A stretch of 25,634 bases of DNA. Origin: a virus. The notes under the pieces were generated by a model. That model did no database searches. It saw nothing but the letters and a program-made list of their open reading frames with translations, and had not been told where the DNA came from. Position 1 is the first letter of the stretch. Each line of letters begins with the position of its first letter. Made by a program: the position numbers and the translations under genes. Shown in pieces: positions 1 through 6,935 of the stretch. The stretch is from IMG/VR virus record IMGVR_UViG_3300033153_001599, positions 1-25,634 of that record; one strand, 5' to 3'.

Positions 1-49
1 TATCGCCTACTTGTTTCGGTGAGAAAGTAATCAGTTCGTTGTTACCCAT
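1..49 (-). CDS. 5' end of the next replication-block gene (partial)
   Basis: An ATG at 49-47 opens a frame that runs off the left edge of the window. It begins MGNNELITFSPKQVGD. It overlaps the stop of the replication initiator gene by 8 bases (ATGGGTAA), and a strong Shine-Dalgarno (AGGAGG, 5 bases before the ATG) lies inside the end of that gene, so translational coupling is likely. Sixteen residues are too few to assign a function. Its position right after a lambda O-like initiator suggests a helicase, helicase loader or other replication gene, but that is inference only. Confidence 0.6.
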   Translation of the reverse strand, partial: MGNNELITFSPKQVGD

Positions 50-827
50 CCCAGCCTCCTGATGATTTAGTGTTCTTTGTCCCCCAAGTTTTTCCTCTAT
101 TCTTTGCTAATACTGACGACGCATAGTTAGCTAGTGAACCAAGATTAGAGACTGCCCAAGTAGCGTTCTCTGCGGCGTAGCGCTTCTTCACCATACGCAA
201 AACCTCCCTCGGGTCTTTCCACTCGCATGATTTCATGAAGTGATAGACTCTCGCAATATGAGTACGCTGTGATGTTCCAGTGAATAAAGGAATATTCACC
301 TTAAATAAAGTGGCAAACTCAGCCAACAGTTCCGCTAAGTTATTCGGCTCTTTGCACGGATAGTATCTACGGAGCGCACCATCCCACTCTGCTTTAGGCA
401 GGGAAAGAAGGTAAAGGTCATCCTCGGATACTTTTTGTTTACCGTTTTCTTTACTAGATGGCGTATCGGTTTTCGATACAACTGTGGCGATTATCGCTAC
501 ACCATCGTTATGGAGTAATAGTCCGTAACGATTCACACCCTTCCCCCTCTTCACATATATCAGGTTTTTATCGAGAAGTTTCTTTACTGCTTTTTGAACA
601 GTCGATGTAGATAGACCAGTTACCTTCGCCAATCTTCTTATGGATATTCTTGATTCTCTTTTATGCCAGCCGACAGTAATTCTAGTTATTATTAGAAAAA
701 CCTTTAGCTCACTTCCGTCCATGTCTGGAAGCAATCCTACCTCATCGTCTCCCCCGTACGGATTCCCTAATACGAAGTTAGGCACTTGCGTATAATTAGG
801 AACTTCCAGTTTTTTACTTACCACCAT
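42..827 (-). CDS. phage replication initiator, lambda O N-terminal-like winged helix protein
   Basis: This 261-residue protein probably binds the phage origin and recruits replication proteins. Residues 11-22 (NYTQVPNFVLGN) and 35-56 (DMDGSELKVFLIITRITVGWHK, in part) match the pattern at the N-terminus of lambda O-type and related phage replication proteins. Residues 57-95 form a winged helix-turn-helix (ISIRRLAKVTGLSTSTVQKA around 61-80, then a wing). The C-terminal half is helical, without a recognised domain, and may be the partner-binding part. The ATG at 827 has the Shine-Dalgarno GGAG five bases away. The gene has its own promoter at 894-922 and a terminator-like hairpin in its leader. 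The fold class is fairly sure; the initiator role comes from the N-terminal match and phage gene order. A transcription regulator is a less likely alternative. Confidence 0.75.
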   Translation of the reverse strand: MVVSKKLEVPNYTQVPNFVLGNPYGGDDEVGLLPDMDGSELKVFLIITRITVGWHKRESRISIRRLAKVTGLSTSTVQKAVKKLLDKNLIYVKRGKGVNRYGLLLHNDGVAIIATVVSKTDTPSSKENGKQKVSEDDLYLLSLPKAEWDGALRRYYPCKEPNNLAELLAEFATLFKVNIPLFTGTSQRTHIARVYHFMKSCEWKDPREVLRMVKKRYAAENATWAVSNLGSLANYASSVLAKNRGKTWGTKNTKSSGGWDG

Positions 828-828
828 A

Positions 829-854
829 CTCTCTCCTTTATGTGAAAAAGAGAG
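829..854 (-). promoter_or_regulatory. possible Shine-Dalgarno-sequestering hairpin in the replication gene leader
   Basis: On the minus strand CTCTCTTT (854-847) can pair with the ribosome site GGAGAGAG (836-829) of the replication gene: six Watson-Crick pairs plus two G-U pairs around a 10-base loop. The upstream arm overlaps the last three bases of the terminator-like stem at 852-877, so the two structures compete. This could couple readthrough and translation of the gene. It is a short pairing and only a hypothesis. Confidence 0.25.
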
Positions 855-877
855 GGAGCTGAAACAAAAGCTCCCTC
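841..877 (-). terminator. Rho-independent terminator or attenuator upstream of the replication gene
   Basis: A perfect 9-bp stem (GAGGGAGCT at 877-869 and AGCTCCCTC at 860-852) with an 8-base loop is followed on the minus strand by TCTTTTTC, the classic shape of an intrinsic terminator. It would end late transcripts coming through the holin gene. The promoter at 894-922 starts transcripts at about 887, upstream of this hairpin, so it also sits in the replication gene leader and could act as an attenuator. On the plus strand the stem is followed by GGTTTT, so weak activity in that direction is possible. Confidence 0.8.
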
Positions 878-893
878 GGTTTTACCTATATGT

Positions 894-922
894 AGTTTAC
901 CACAATCCCATACCCGTGTCAA
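894..922 (-). promoter_or_regulatory. sigma-70-type promoter for the replication gene
   Basis: The -35 box TTGACA (922-917) is a perfect match. The spacer is 17 bp, and the -10 box TAAACT (899-894) matches 4 of 6 and is preceded by TGG, an extended -10 element. The expected start is near 887. An imperfect dyad overlaps the -35 box (907-931). The promoter points leftward into the replication gene through the hairpin at 852-877. Confidence 0.75.
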
Positions 923-931
923 GGGTTAGGG
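907..931. promoter_or_regulatory. imperfect dyad over the -35 box, candidate operator
   Basis: CCCATACCC (907-915) and GGGTTAGGG (923-931) are inverted copies matching at 7 of 9 positions, separated by 7 bases that contain most of the -35 box. The placement is typical of a repressor site that blocks polymerase. No candidate repressor gene lies in the window. Confidence 0.35.
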
Positions 932-961
932 TGCTAAACATTATTTATTTTTACTTCTGTA

Positions 962-1339
962 CTATTTGCTAAACGATTTACCAATCACAGGCGTACCTTT
1001 TATTCTATCGTAAATCGGTTGTTTCAGCTTCATTACCAGATATATGTCTATCATTCCAGTAATAATCGCAAGCACTTGCCCTACTTTCTCGCCGTACTCT
1101 GGTAATACTTCTAGCAGAAATCCAGGGTCGTAGAACTGCCCTGCGGTAAACATGAATACGAACAGAGTAATTATCATCCAGTTTACGATTCCACCAATCT
1201 TACCATTCAGCTTCTCTGCTCCAGGAACGTTTTTAATCAGGTTTCCTATAAAAACAGGAATACCAGCGTTACCAAGAATCAGGATTGCTTGCCCTAGTAG
1301 CCCTACGATTAGGGGGTAGTCATTCAATAGCTCTTCCAT
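962..1339 (-). CDS. putative holin with three membrane spans
   Basis: This 125-residue protein has three hydrophobic segments at about residues 9-33, 48-66 and 85-104, with a short charged C-terminus. It directly follows the lysin gene. Size, topology and position fit a class I holin, which makes the inner-membrane hole that releases the lysin, but no family motif was recognised. The ATG at 1339 has an excellent Shine-Dalgarno (AAAGGAGG, about 6 bases away). A likely promoter with an extended -10 box lies in the 66-base gap to the lysin gene, so holin could be timed separately. A plain small membrane protein of other function cannot be excluded. Confidence 0.65.
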   Translation of the reverse strand: MEELLNDYPLIVGLLGQAILILGNAGIPVFIGNLIKNVPGAEKLNGKIGGIVNWMIITLFVFMFTAGQFYDPGFLLEVLPEYGEKVGQVLAIITGMIDIYLVMKLKQPIYDRIKGTPVIGKSFSK

Positions 1340-1384
1340 AATTATCCTCCTTTCATTAGAATATATTACAAACTAACTAATAGT

Positions 1385-1402
1385 ATTATAACAGAAATTG
1401 TA
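1385..1402 (-). promoter_or_regulatory. extended -10 promoter candidate upstream of the holin gene
   Basis: TATAAT at 1390-1385 is preceded by TGT, giving an extended -10 element, in the gap between lysin and holin genes. No good -35 box is seen. The 17 bases ACAATTTCTGTTATAAT match the same segment of the capsid promoter (ACAATTTGTATTATAAT) at 15 of 17 positions, which supports a shared promoter type. Confidence 0.5.
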
Positions 1403-1405
1403 GCT

Positions 1406-2371
1406 TTATGGATACCTTTCAGTCCATCTACTTCCTGCCGAGACAAACCCGTCTCGGTTATCTAACTCGACGTGCCACCAGTTTATGCCGTCCATTGGTA
1501 TTTTATCTGGTTCGACTAGCTTCATTACTACACCCCTCCCTACTGCAAGAGTATCGCCTGGGTATAGTAACGGCGTCGTTCTAAACCTTAGGTGGTCAGA
1601 AGACATGATTGGCAGAGTTCTGACATACTTGTCTTCACCTGCCCCGTTATTCGGGGGCTCTGTCCCACCATTCAGATACTTAATATCAAAGTCCGTTTGC
1701 GTTCCATTGAACACGTTCAAATCAAAACCTTTGCTTTCCGCACCGTAAAACATCCCGTCACCAACCCACGTAAACTGCCAGAACAAAGCAGGTACTTCAT
1801 AATTCTCCCAAGTATTAGGAAGCTCTGGTTCGTCCATTAGACTGGCAGGAATACCCCGTACTGGCGATTGTAAGCTCACGTCTGGATAAGACATCCATAA
1901 AGGATACTGAAGTACCCAGGTGGCATCAGAGCTACCCATAAGGTCATCCCAATAACTCTGCCCTGTGTAGAGGATAGGAGTATGCTTGCTTCTCTCGTCT
2001 ATATACTCAAGGAAGTATTTAATAAACGATAGACCTATGTTTTCCCTTGCTTCAAAGTCCAACACAGGTGGCAATTCCCCCTCGTCAAAACTAATCGTAT
2101 TCCAGAAATTCTCTGCTTGTTGTTTAGCAGTTCCGTAACTCTTATCGGCAAAGTGGTAAGCACCGCGCGGGATGCCTGCTTTCTTAGCATTGCTCCAGTT
2201 ATCGTAGAAGTCAGGGTCTTTAGCAAACCCCTGCGTTGCTTTTATGAATATAAACTTTATCCCGTTGTCATGGGCTATCTTCATATCCATCATCTCAGGC
2301 GTTGCGTTATTATCCTGCCATTTAGAGACGTCCCCGCCCAACACTTCCTTTATTGGAAACATGTTAGCCAC
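1406..2371 (-). CDS. endolysin: GH25 muramidase with C-terminal SH3-like domain
   Basis: This 321-residue enzyme should cleave the N-acetylmuramic acid to N-acetylglucosamine bond of peptidoglycan at the end of infection. Residues 12-235 are a GH25 domain: GGDVSKWQ (12-19), FIKATQG (42-48), GAYHFA (70-75) and the catalytic PVLDFEA (102-108, with D105 and E107). Residues about 249-321 look like a bacterial SH3 domain used for wall binding. There is no signal peptide, so export would rely on the holin. The chosen start is GTG at 2371, which overlaps the fibre gene stop (GTGGCTAA) and has GGGAG six bases upstream; the ATG at 2362 is an alternative but lies too far from that ribosome site. The family call is secure. 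Confidence 0.93.
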   Translation of the reverse strand: MANMFPIKEVLGGDVSKWQDNNATPEMMDMKIAHDNGIKFIFIKATQGFAKDPDFYDNWSNAKKAGIPRGAYHFADKSYGTAKQQAENFWNTISFDEGELPPVLDFEARENIGLSFIKYFLEYIDERSKHTPILYTGQSYWDDLMGSSDATWVLQYPLWMSYPDVSLQSPVRGIPASLMDEPELPNTWENYEVPALFWQFTWVGDGMFYGAESKGFDLNVFNGTQTDFDIKYLNGGTEPPNNGAGEDKYVRTLPIMSSDHLRFRTTPLLYPGDTLAVGRGVVMKLVEPDKIPMDGINWWHVELDNRDGFVSAGSRWTERYP

Positions 2372-3575
2372 TTATAGCTCCCTCAAATAGCTGTTTGACA
2401 CCACCGTAGAAATCTACTGTACCAACGCCAACTTTTTCAATCGGCGCAAGGTAATGAGAGCCAACGCCAGGAAAACCGTTGTAGTTTGAGCTTATAGAGT
2501 TAACTCTTGTATTCGCATCAGTGTGCTTGTGGCGACCTTCCCTTGCGTCCGTAGCAAGAGCATCAACCGCATCCAGCCCAATCCCAATAGTAACGTCCTC
2601 ATTGGCAATGGAAACGATTTCCATATCCGAATGTACCTTGACGGGCTCTTCGCTCACCCCAATGACAAACTCTACCTTGTTAGCAGCCGTCGCTCTCATC
2701 TGCCTCCATGTAGCAGTGCTGTAATCCCACGTAGACGTAGCGTCTTTCACTATGACTCCCCTTGGAAGCCTATTGTGATAGTTCCATACTCCCCTGTGAA
2801 GCTTAGTGTCACTGCACTTCTGGGAAGCATCTATACGAATCGTACCAAGATAACGGTACTCTAGTGCGCCTGATTTTACATAGATACCACCTTGTTTGAC
2901 TATCGCGGTAGCTCTTGTTGTTGCGTTAGTCCACTCAACCGCCGTTAGAGTGAGCCCCCCAGAGTTACTTATGAATATGTCATGGGGTTTCGAGGCAGTA
3001 AGTAAAGTCACGTCCAGTGTGGGCTCAGAGAAAGTATACTCTACCCACGCTGCGCCATTGTAAATAGACACCCTGTTGCCAGTGTGGGGGGTGAAGTAAA
3101 GCATAGTTTTGTCTGCTTGGTCTGATACCGAAACAGATACTCCAGTTTCAAGCGAGAGCCTCCCCTCGCACACAGTATTAGCAGTAACGCTTCCAGCATA
3201 CGATGACCTCCACTCTAAGCCATTGGATATAAACCATCCCGTACCGCCTTGACCAACATAACCGATAACGTTAGCCGCGTCATCTTTTATTGTTAGCATC
3301 TCACCCGCATCTGAGGTATTTAGTATTAGATACCCGTGATTGCTTTCAGCCTCTGCTGGTAGGGTAACGATTCTGTCAGAGCCACCAGGGTTCATGAACT
3401 GCATAACTGTGTCTCCGTCCACAAGAGTCACGTCGTCTGTGAGAGTTGCCGTAGTTGACTCGCTGGCGTCCAACCTCTGGCGAATCCCTACATCAAAGTC
3501 GGCTATCTCCATAACAGTTACTGGGTCGTATATTTCTAGTGTTTCATAAAAGTTGTCTTCAATTATAAGCTTCAT
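2364..3575 (-). CDS. tail fibre / receptor-binding-like protein
   Basis: This is a 403-residue beta-rich protein. The N-terminal part (about 1-130) is built of short Gly/Thr/Asp-rich strands, as in fibre stems. Residues about 134-270, starting VCEGRLSLETGVSVSVSDQ and including YFTPHTGNRVSIYNGAAW and YRYLGTIR, match a domain I know from many fibre genes of uncultured phages. The C-terminal part has a Gly/Asn/Ser-rich segment (HKHTDANTRVNSISSNYNG) and no intramolecular chaperone motif that I recognise. The gene starts at ATG 3575 with a one-base TAATG overlap with the upstream gene and runs into the lysin gene. Position just before the lysis genes supports a role in host recognition. The receptor is unknown. 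Confidence 0.75.
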   Translation of the reverse strand: MKLIIEDNFYETLEIYDPVTVMEIADFDVGIRQRLDASESTTATLTDDVTLVDGDTVMQFMNPGGSDRIVTLPAEAESNHGYLILNTSDAGEMLTIKDDAANVIGYVGQGGTGWFISNGLEWRSSYAGSVTANTVCEGRLSLETGVSVSVSDQADKTMLYFTPHTGNRVSIYNGAAWVEYTFSEPTLDVTLLTASKPHDIFISNSGGLTLTAVEWTNATTRATAIVKQGGIYVKSGALEYRYLGTIRIDASQKCSDTKLHRGVWNYHNRLPRGVIVKDATSTWDYSTATWRQMRATAANKVEFVIGVSEEPVKVHSDMEIVSIANEDVTIGIGLDAVDALATDAREGRHKHTDANTRVNSISSNYNGFPGVGSHYLAPIEKVGVGTVDFYGGVKQLFEGAISG

Positions 3576-3934
3576 TATATAGTTACCCTCCGTGTTACTA
3601 TGATTTTACCACACAAAAGGTACGTAACTGTGTCAGCTCCGCTAGTGAGCTTTACATCAAACACGCCCTCTACGAAATCAAACGCAGCGGTTTGCGCTGC
3701 TGTCATGGTAAAGTCCATCTGACCAGAAGCCCCAGTCAGGACAATACCGTTCCCGTCTGAGTCAAGGTCGAGGAAAGACTCTCCGCCAACATGCTTCCTG
3801 ACAGACATCTCTACCGTATAACCAGAGAGATTCTTAGCTACGTCGTTATTGTCAGTCAGCTTCAATGTGAACTGACGCGTAGCTCCCTGATGAACGAAAA
3901 AATCTCTTACGCTTACTTTATTTATTTTAGCCAT
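3575..3934 (-). CDS. small beta-sandwich tail-associated protein
   Basis: This is a 119-residue protein with an alternating strand pattern. The sequence from QFTLKLTDNNDVAKNLSGYT through GIVLTGASGQMDFTMTAAQT to GKIIVTRRVTI follows the pattern of small immunoglobulin-like proteins often found beside tail and baseplate genes (BppU N-terminal-like in style): a polarity-of-input phrase, an 'l..G..G...~l' turn and a closing 'G.i.V...VT' strand. A structural role in the tail or fibre attachment is inferred. It starts at ATG 3934, overlapping the previous stop by one base (TAATG), and overlaps the fibre gene in the same way. Confidence 0.6.
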   Translation of the reverse strand: MAKINKVSVRDFFVHQGATRQFTLKLTDNNDVAKNLSGYTVEMSVRKHVGGESFLDLDSDGNGIVLTGASGQMDFTMTAAQTAAFDFVEGVFDVKLTSGADTVTYLLCGKIIVTRRVTI

Positions 3935-4329
3935 TAGAATAGCACCTCTCTTATAACCTTGTTTGCTTTCTCCTGTGTATCAACGTCTTCAGCATCTATG
4001 TCTACCACCTCAGCAGAACCTTTATACTCCCTTAGGAGTTTTTGCTTCATTATAACATCTTCTAGCTTCCTTCTGTCATGCCAATGCTTTCCGTTGATTC
4101 TAATTATAATCGTCTTTGGAGGCACATCGCAGACAAAATCAAGTACCGCGCCACCCCTCCTGTAAAAACCACCAAGAAAAGAGTCTTGGTACTCAAAGTC
4201 TACTTTCAGCATCAGAAGAGCTTGTATTACAAACCACTCTTCCTTGAATCTTACTTCTTGCCCGTCGTAAACTCCCCCAACCTTAGATTCTGGGGTTTCA
4301 AGTTTAGCAAACTCGTATGCGTCAGCCAT
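3934..4329 (-). CDS. Vsr/DUF559-like endonuclease-fold protein with altered catalytic positions
   Basis: This 131-residue protein has the layout of the small PD-(D/E)xK endonucleases of the Vsr/DUF559 type: a helix (EEWFVIQALLM, 30-40), strands, AVLDFVCDVP (61-70) carrying the conserved Asp (D64), a strand IIIRINGKHWH (74-84), then a helix (RKLEDVIMKQKLLREY, 87-102) and a final strand VVDIDAEDV (108-116). In active members the strand reads roughly I-E-x-D/K-G-x-x-H; here R77 and N79 stand where the acidic residues are expected, while G80 and H84 remain. It is therefore probably not a nuclease. It sits between tail genes, abuts the tail hub gene (TAG-ATG) and has a GAGG ribosome site. I recall similar proteins in tail blocks of uncultured phages, but did not search. 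Confidence 0.6.
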   Translation of the reverse strand: MADAYEFAKLETPESKVGGVYDGQEVRFKEEWFVIQALLMLKVDFEYQDSFLGGFYRRGGAVLDFVCDVPPKTIIIRINGKHWHDRRKLEDVIMKQKLLREYKGSAEVVDIDAEDVDTQEKANKVIREVLF

Positions 4330-6933
4330 CTAGACCTCTAATAACACCAACGAATTTACATACTTTATCCTCTCGTGTGCAGTCGGTTGTAATGGTTGTG
4401 GGTCAATATAGACCCGCTTATTGTCATACGGCTCTTTCGTAGAGCGCATGATTAGCGGAGTCAAACCCTCAGCCCAGCCATCAATAACATGGATAACATC
4501 AGCCGCATCTCTGCGAAGAGGGTTCTCGACTGCCTCTAAGTCAATGTCGCCGTCCACTGCCCTGTAATTAGTCGTATAATTATACTTTACGTCAACTCTA
4601 GCTATGGCTTCAATAACAGCCGCCTTCACGGTAGGGCTAATGTAAGAATCTTCTGTCATCAATCTCAGCCTGTATCTAAGTCTCTTCGCAGAAACGCTAA
4701 ATATATCGCCGAACAACAGTTCCTGGGAAGGGGATTCGTAGAATACGTTCTCGTCCAGGGTAGTCCACGTCGTTTCCTCGTTTATCTTATAGTCGAACTC
4801 TACTGTTTGCTCGTCCTCTGTGAGATTCTCTGTAAACAACTTCAGAGAGTTATAGATTTTGTAAACATCAAACAAGTTAGCGTACACGTAACCGCTCTCG
4901 ATAGCACCCTCGTGTGTATACGCATATCTTGAGTCTTTGGTAGGGTCTACTGTAGCCGATGGGAAGTTTAGGGTTAGTATGTCTCCCCCGACGTACACCA
5001 TCATCCTGTCTGGGGCAGAGCCAGGTACTGCCTGGAAGTGCGTGTCTAGTATACGCTCGCCCTCTACGTATCCCCTGAACACCTCGTACCAAGCCTCACT
5101 ACCATCGCAAGCCATTATAGAGCTGTAATTAGAGCTCCCTCCGTCAATCGAGGCGTAGTATTCTCCAGGTCTACCCAACATCGAGGAGACTATGCCCTGC
5201 CTGTTAACTGGCATACCCTCGTTTCTGTTCATGCCAACGTCATCAAGAGAAGATTCGTAGTATCTCTCAATGCCGCTACCAAGAGTAAAGAACAAGAACA
5301 CGTTATGGATTAGAGTAGCAGAACCATTGTTATCATCCATCATAGTAGCCATCTCCTCAAGAGGAATCTTTATAGGAATACCATCACTTAAGTAGAAAAC
5401 AATTCCCTCCCTCATAACCCACAGCGTATTTTCTGTACCGTACTCTAGTAGATTTGTTATCTTCCCATAGCTATCTTTGAATACGATATCGTCACCAAAT
5501 ACAAGGTTCACTGCCCAGCTCTGAGAATCTGCCTTGTCGATAAGGGGGACACCCACAACAGAGTACTCATTCCTGGCTCTCCATATTGAGTAATCATCCG
5601 TCCCGTTAAAGACAGCGCATAGGTAGTTTGCCCTATTAGTTCCGTCATCAGCCCACGCGTATCCAGCTGAGTTATATCTCCCCCTCCTTATAGCAGCATC
5701 TTCGCCTACTGCGAAATACATTATGTTGTTGTGAACAAGAACATCGCTAACTGGCTCTGTTATCCCATGCCCAGCTACTTCCTCCCACGTGTCTGCGCCT
5801 AGTATCACGTACTCTGTTGTCGTATCGTGTTCTATTGTCCAATCTTCCGATAGAGTTAGCGTAGTGTCTGTGTTTGAGTCTATCACACGCCATCTTTGGG
5901 GCTCGTTTATACCATCGCCAGATATAATAATGGCGATTGCCCCTGCGAATTGGTTTGTTTCCCATGTTTTTGTCCCGTCAATTAATGTCGAGAGCACACC
6001 TGTGTTCGCGTCGGCAAATCCCCTGTCACCGTTTATATAAATAGTAGGCGCTCCAGACGGACTTGATAGAACAACATAATCAGCTCTCCTATACTTGAAA
6101 AATATCGGACTGTACTGTGTTACATCCTCAGCTACGTAATAATACATCTGGTTTGCCAGCGAAACCCACGTAACTTCGCTCTCCGACCTATAAGTCGTAG
6201 AACCAGAATAGTCGTTATCCATTCCAACCAGCCAACAGTTCTCACCGTCACCGTCCGCTGCCCATACCTTCACCCAGTAATCCGTAGTGGCAGTAAGGGA
6301 TGACGAGGTTATCGTTGCTCTTAGCTTGATTGCTAGAATATCGTCAATGTCAGTCGTATCAAATGAAGCCGAGTTTATCTCCGTTCCAGGCACACCGCCA
6401 TCATCGTTGAATAGACCAGCGTATAACGAACCTTGCGGAGTTCCTTTCCTCTTTATTTCGAGATAAACATTTACAGCGTCGTAGTCCTCATCAGCCGTAA
6501 ACTTTACCGCTGTATACGCACTCTCCCCAAAAAGCCCAACCCAGGATAACCCAGTGCCTTTGTTCTGGTGTATGTCCCCTTTCCGTAACCCAGAATGCAT
6601 TCTTTCCAAAGCACCAAGAATAACCTCATCCCCTAGTACTATCGTCCTAAAGTTATCAAAGAAGCTTCCCTTATCAGTGTCAAGGTCATCTTCGCCCCTG
6701 CCGTTAGCCCATGAAGTCTGAGCAACAGAGACCCAGGGTTCTTCGAGGTCAGAGTACGCTAAGCTACCTTGTGAAGTTTTCAGAGCTGTTCTGTTCACTG
6801 GGTTTCGTTTTAAAGCGTTAGCATCCATGTTACCGCTTTTATTACACAGATTTAACCCTATCGTTGTCTCGCCGTCAGACAAAGACAAATGATGCGAAGG
6901 TCTTGCTAAATCGTATCCTACTCGTACATCCAT
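4330..6933 (-). CDS. large tail hub / nozzle-like protein with inserted beta domain
   Basis: This is an 867-residue, beta-rich protein. Residues 1-130 carry DxxxARPS-like and polar segments, and about 136-245 form a separate beta-sandwich with the phrases YAGLFNDDGGVPGTEI and TATTDYWVKVWAAD, a pattern seen in carbohydrate-binding-like modules. About 280-720 has repeated short strands with Trp/Gly turns (WRARNEYSVVGVP, FGDDIVFKDSYGK, EYYASIDGG) that suggest a beta-propeller, and the rest is mixed alpha-beta. Large propeller proteins after the adaptor form the nozzle or tubular part of short tails in podoviruses, and this is my reading here. The ATG at 6933 follows the previous stop by two bases with GGGAG as ribosome site. 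No enzymatic motif was found. The exact tail role is inferred. Confidence 0.6.
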   Translation of the reverse strand: MDVRVGYDLARPSHHLSLSDGETTIGLNLCNKSGNMDANALKRNPVNRTALKTSQGSLAYSDLEEPWVSVAQTSWANGRGEDDLDTDKGSFFDNFRTIVLGDEVILGALERMHSGLRKGDIHQNKGTGLSWVGLFGESAYTAVKFTADEDYDAVNVYLEIKRKGTPQGSLYAGLFNDDGGVPGTEINSASFDTTDIDDILAIKLRATITSSSLTATTDYWVKVWAADGDGENCWLVGMDNDYSGSTTYRSESEVTWVSLANQMYYYVAEDVTQYSPIFFKYRRADYVVLSSPSGAPTIYINGDRGFADANTGVLSTLIDGTKTWETNQFAGAIAIIISGDGINEPQRWRVIDSNTDTTLTLSEDWTIEHDTTTEYVILGADTWEEVAGHGITEPVSDVLVHNNIMYFAVGEDAAIRRGRYNSAGYAWADDGTNRANYLCAVFNGTDDYSIWRARNEYSVVGVPLIDKADSQSWAVNLVFGDDIVFKDSYGKITNLLEYGTENTLWVMREGIVFYLSDGIPIKIPLEEMATMMDDNNGSATLIHNVFLFFTLGSGIERYYESSLDDVGMNRNEGMPVNRQGIVSSMLGRPGEYYASIDGGSSNYSSIMACDGSEAWYEVFRGYVEGERILDTHFQAVPGSAPDRMMVYVGGDILTLNFPSATVDPTKDSRYAYTHEGAIESGYVYANLFDVYKIYNSLKLFTENLTEDEQTVEFDYKINEETTWTTLDENVFYESPSQELLFGDIFSVSAKRLRYRLRLMTEDSYISPTVKAAVIEAIARVDVKYNYTTNYRAVDGDIDLEAVENPLRRDAADVIHVIDGWAEGLTPLIMRSTKEPYDNKRVYIDPQPLQPTAHERIKYVNSLVLLEV

Positions 6934-6935
6934 CG

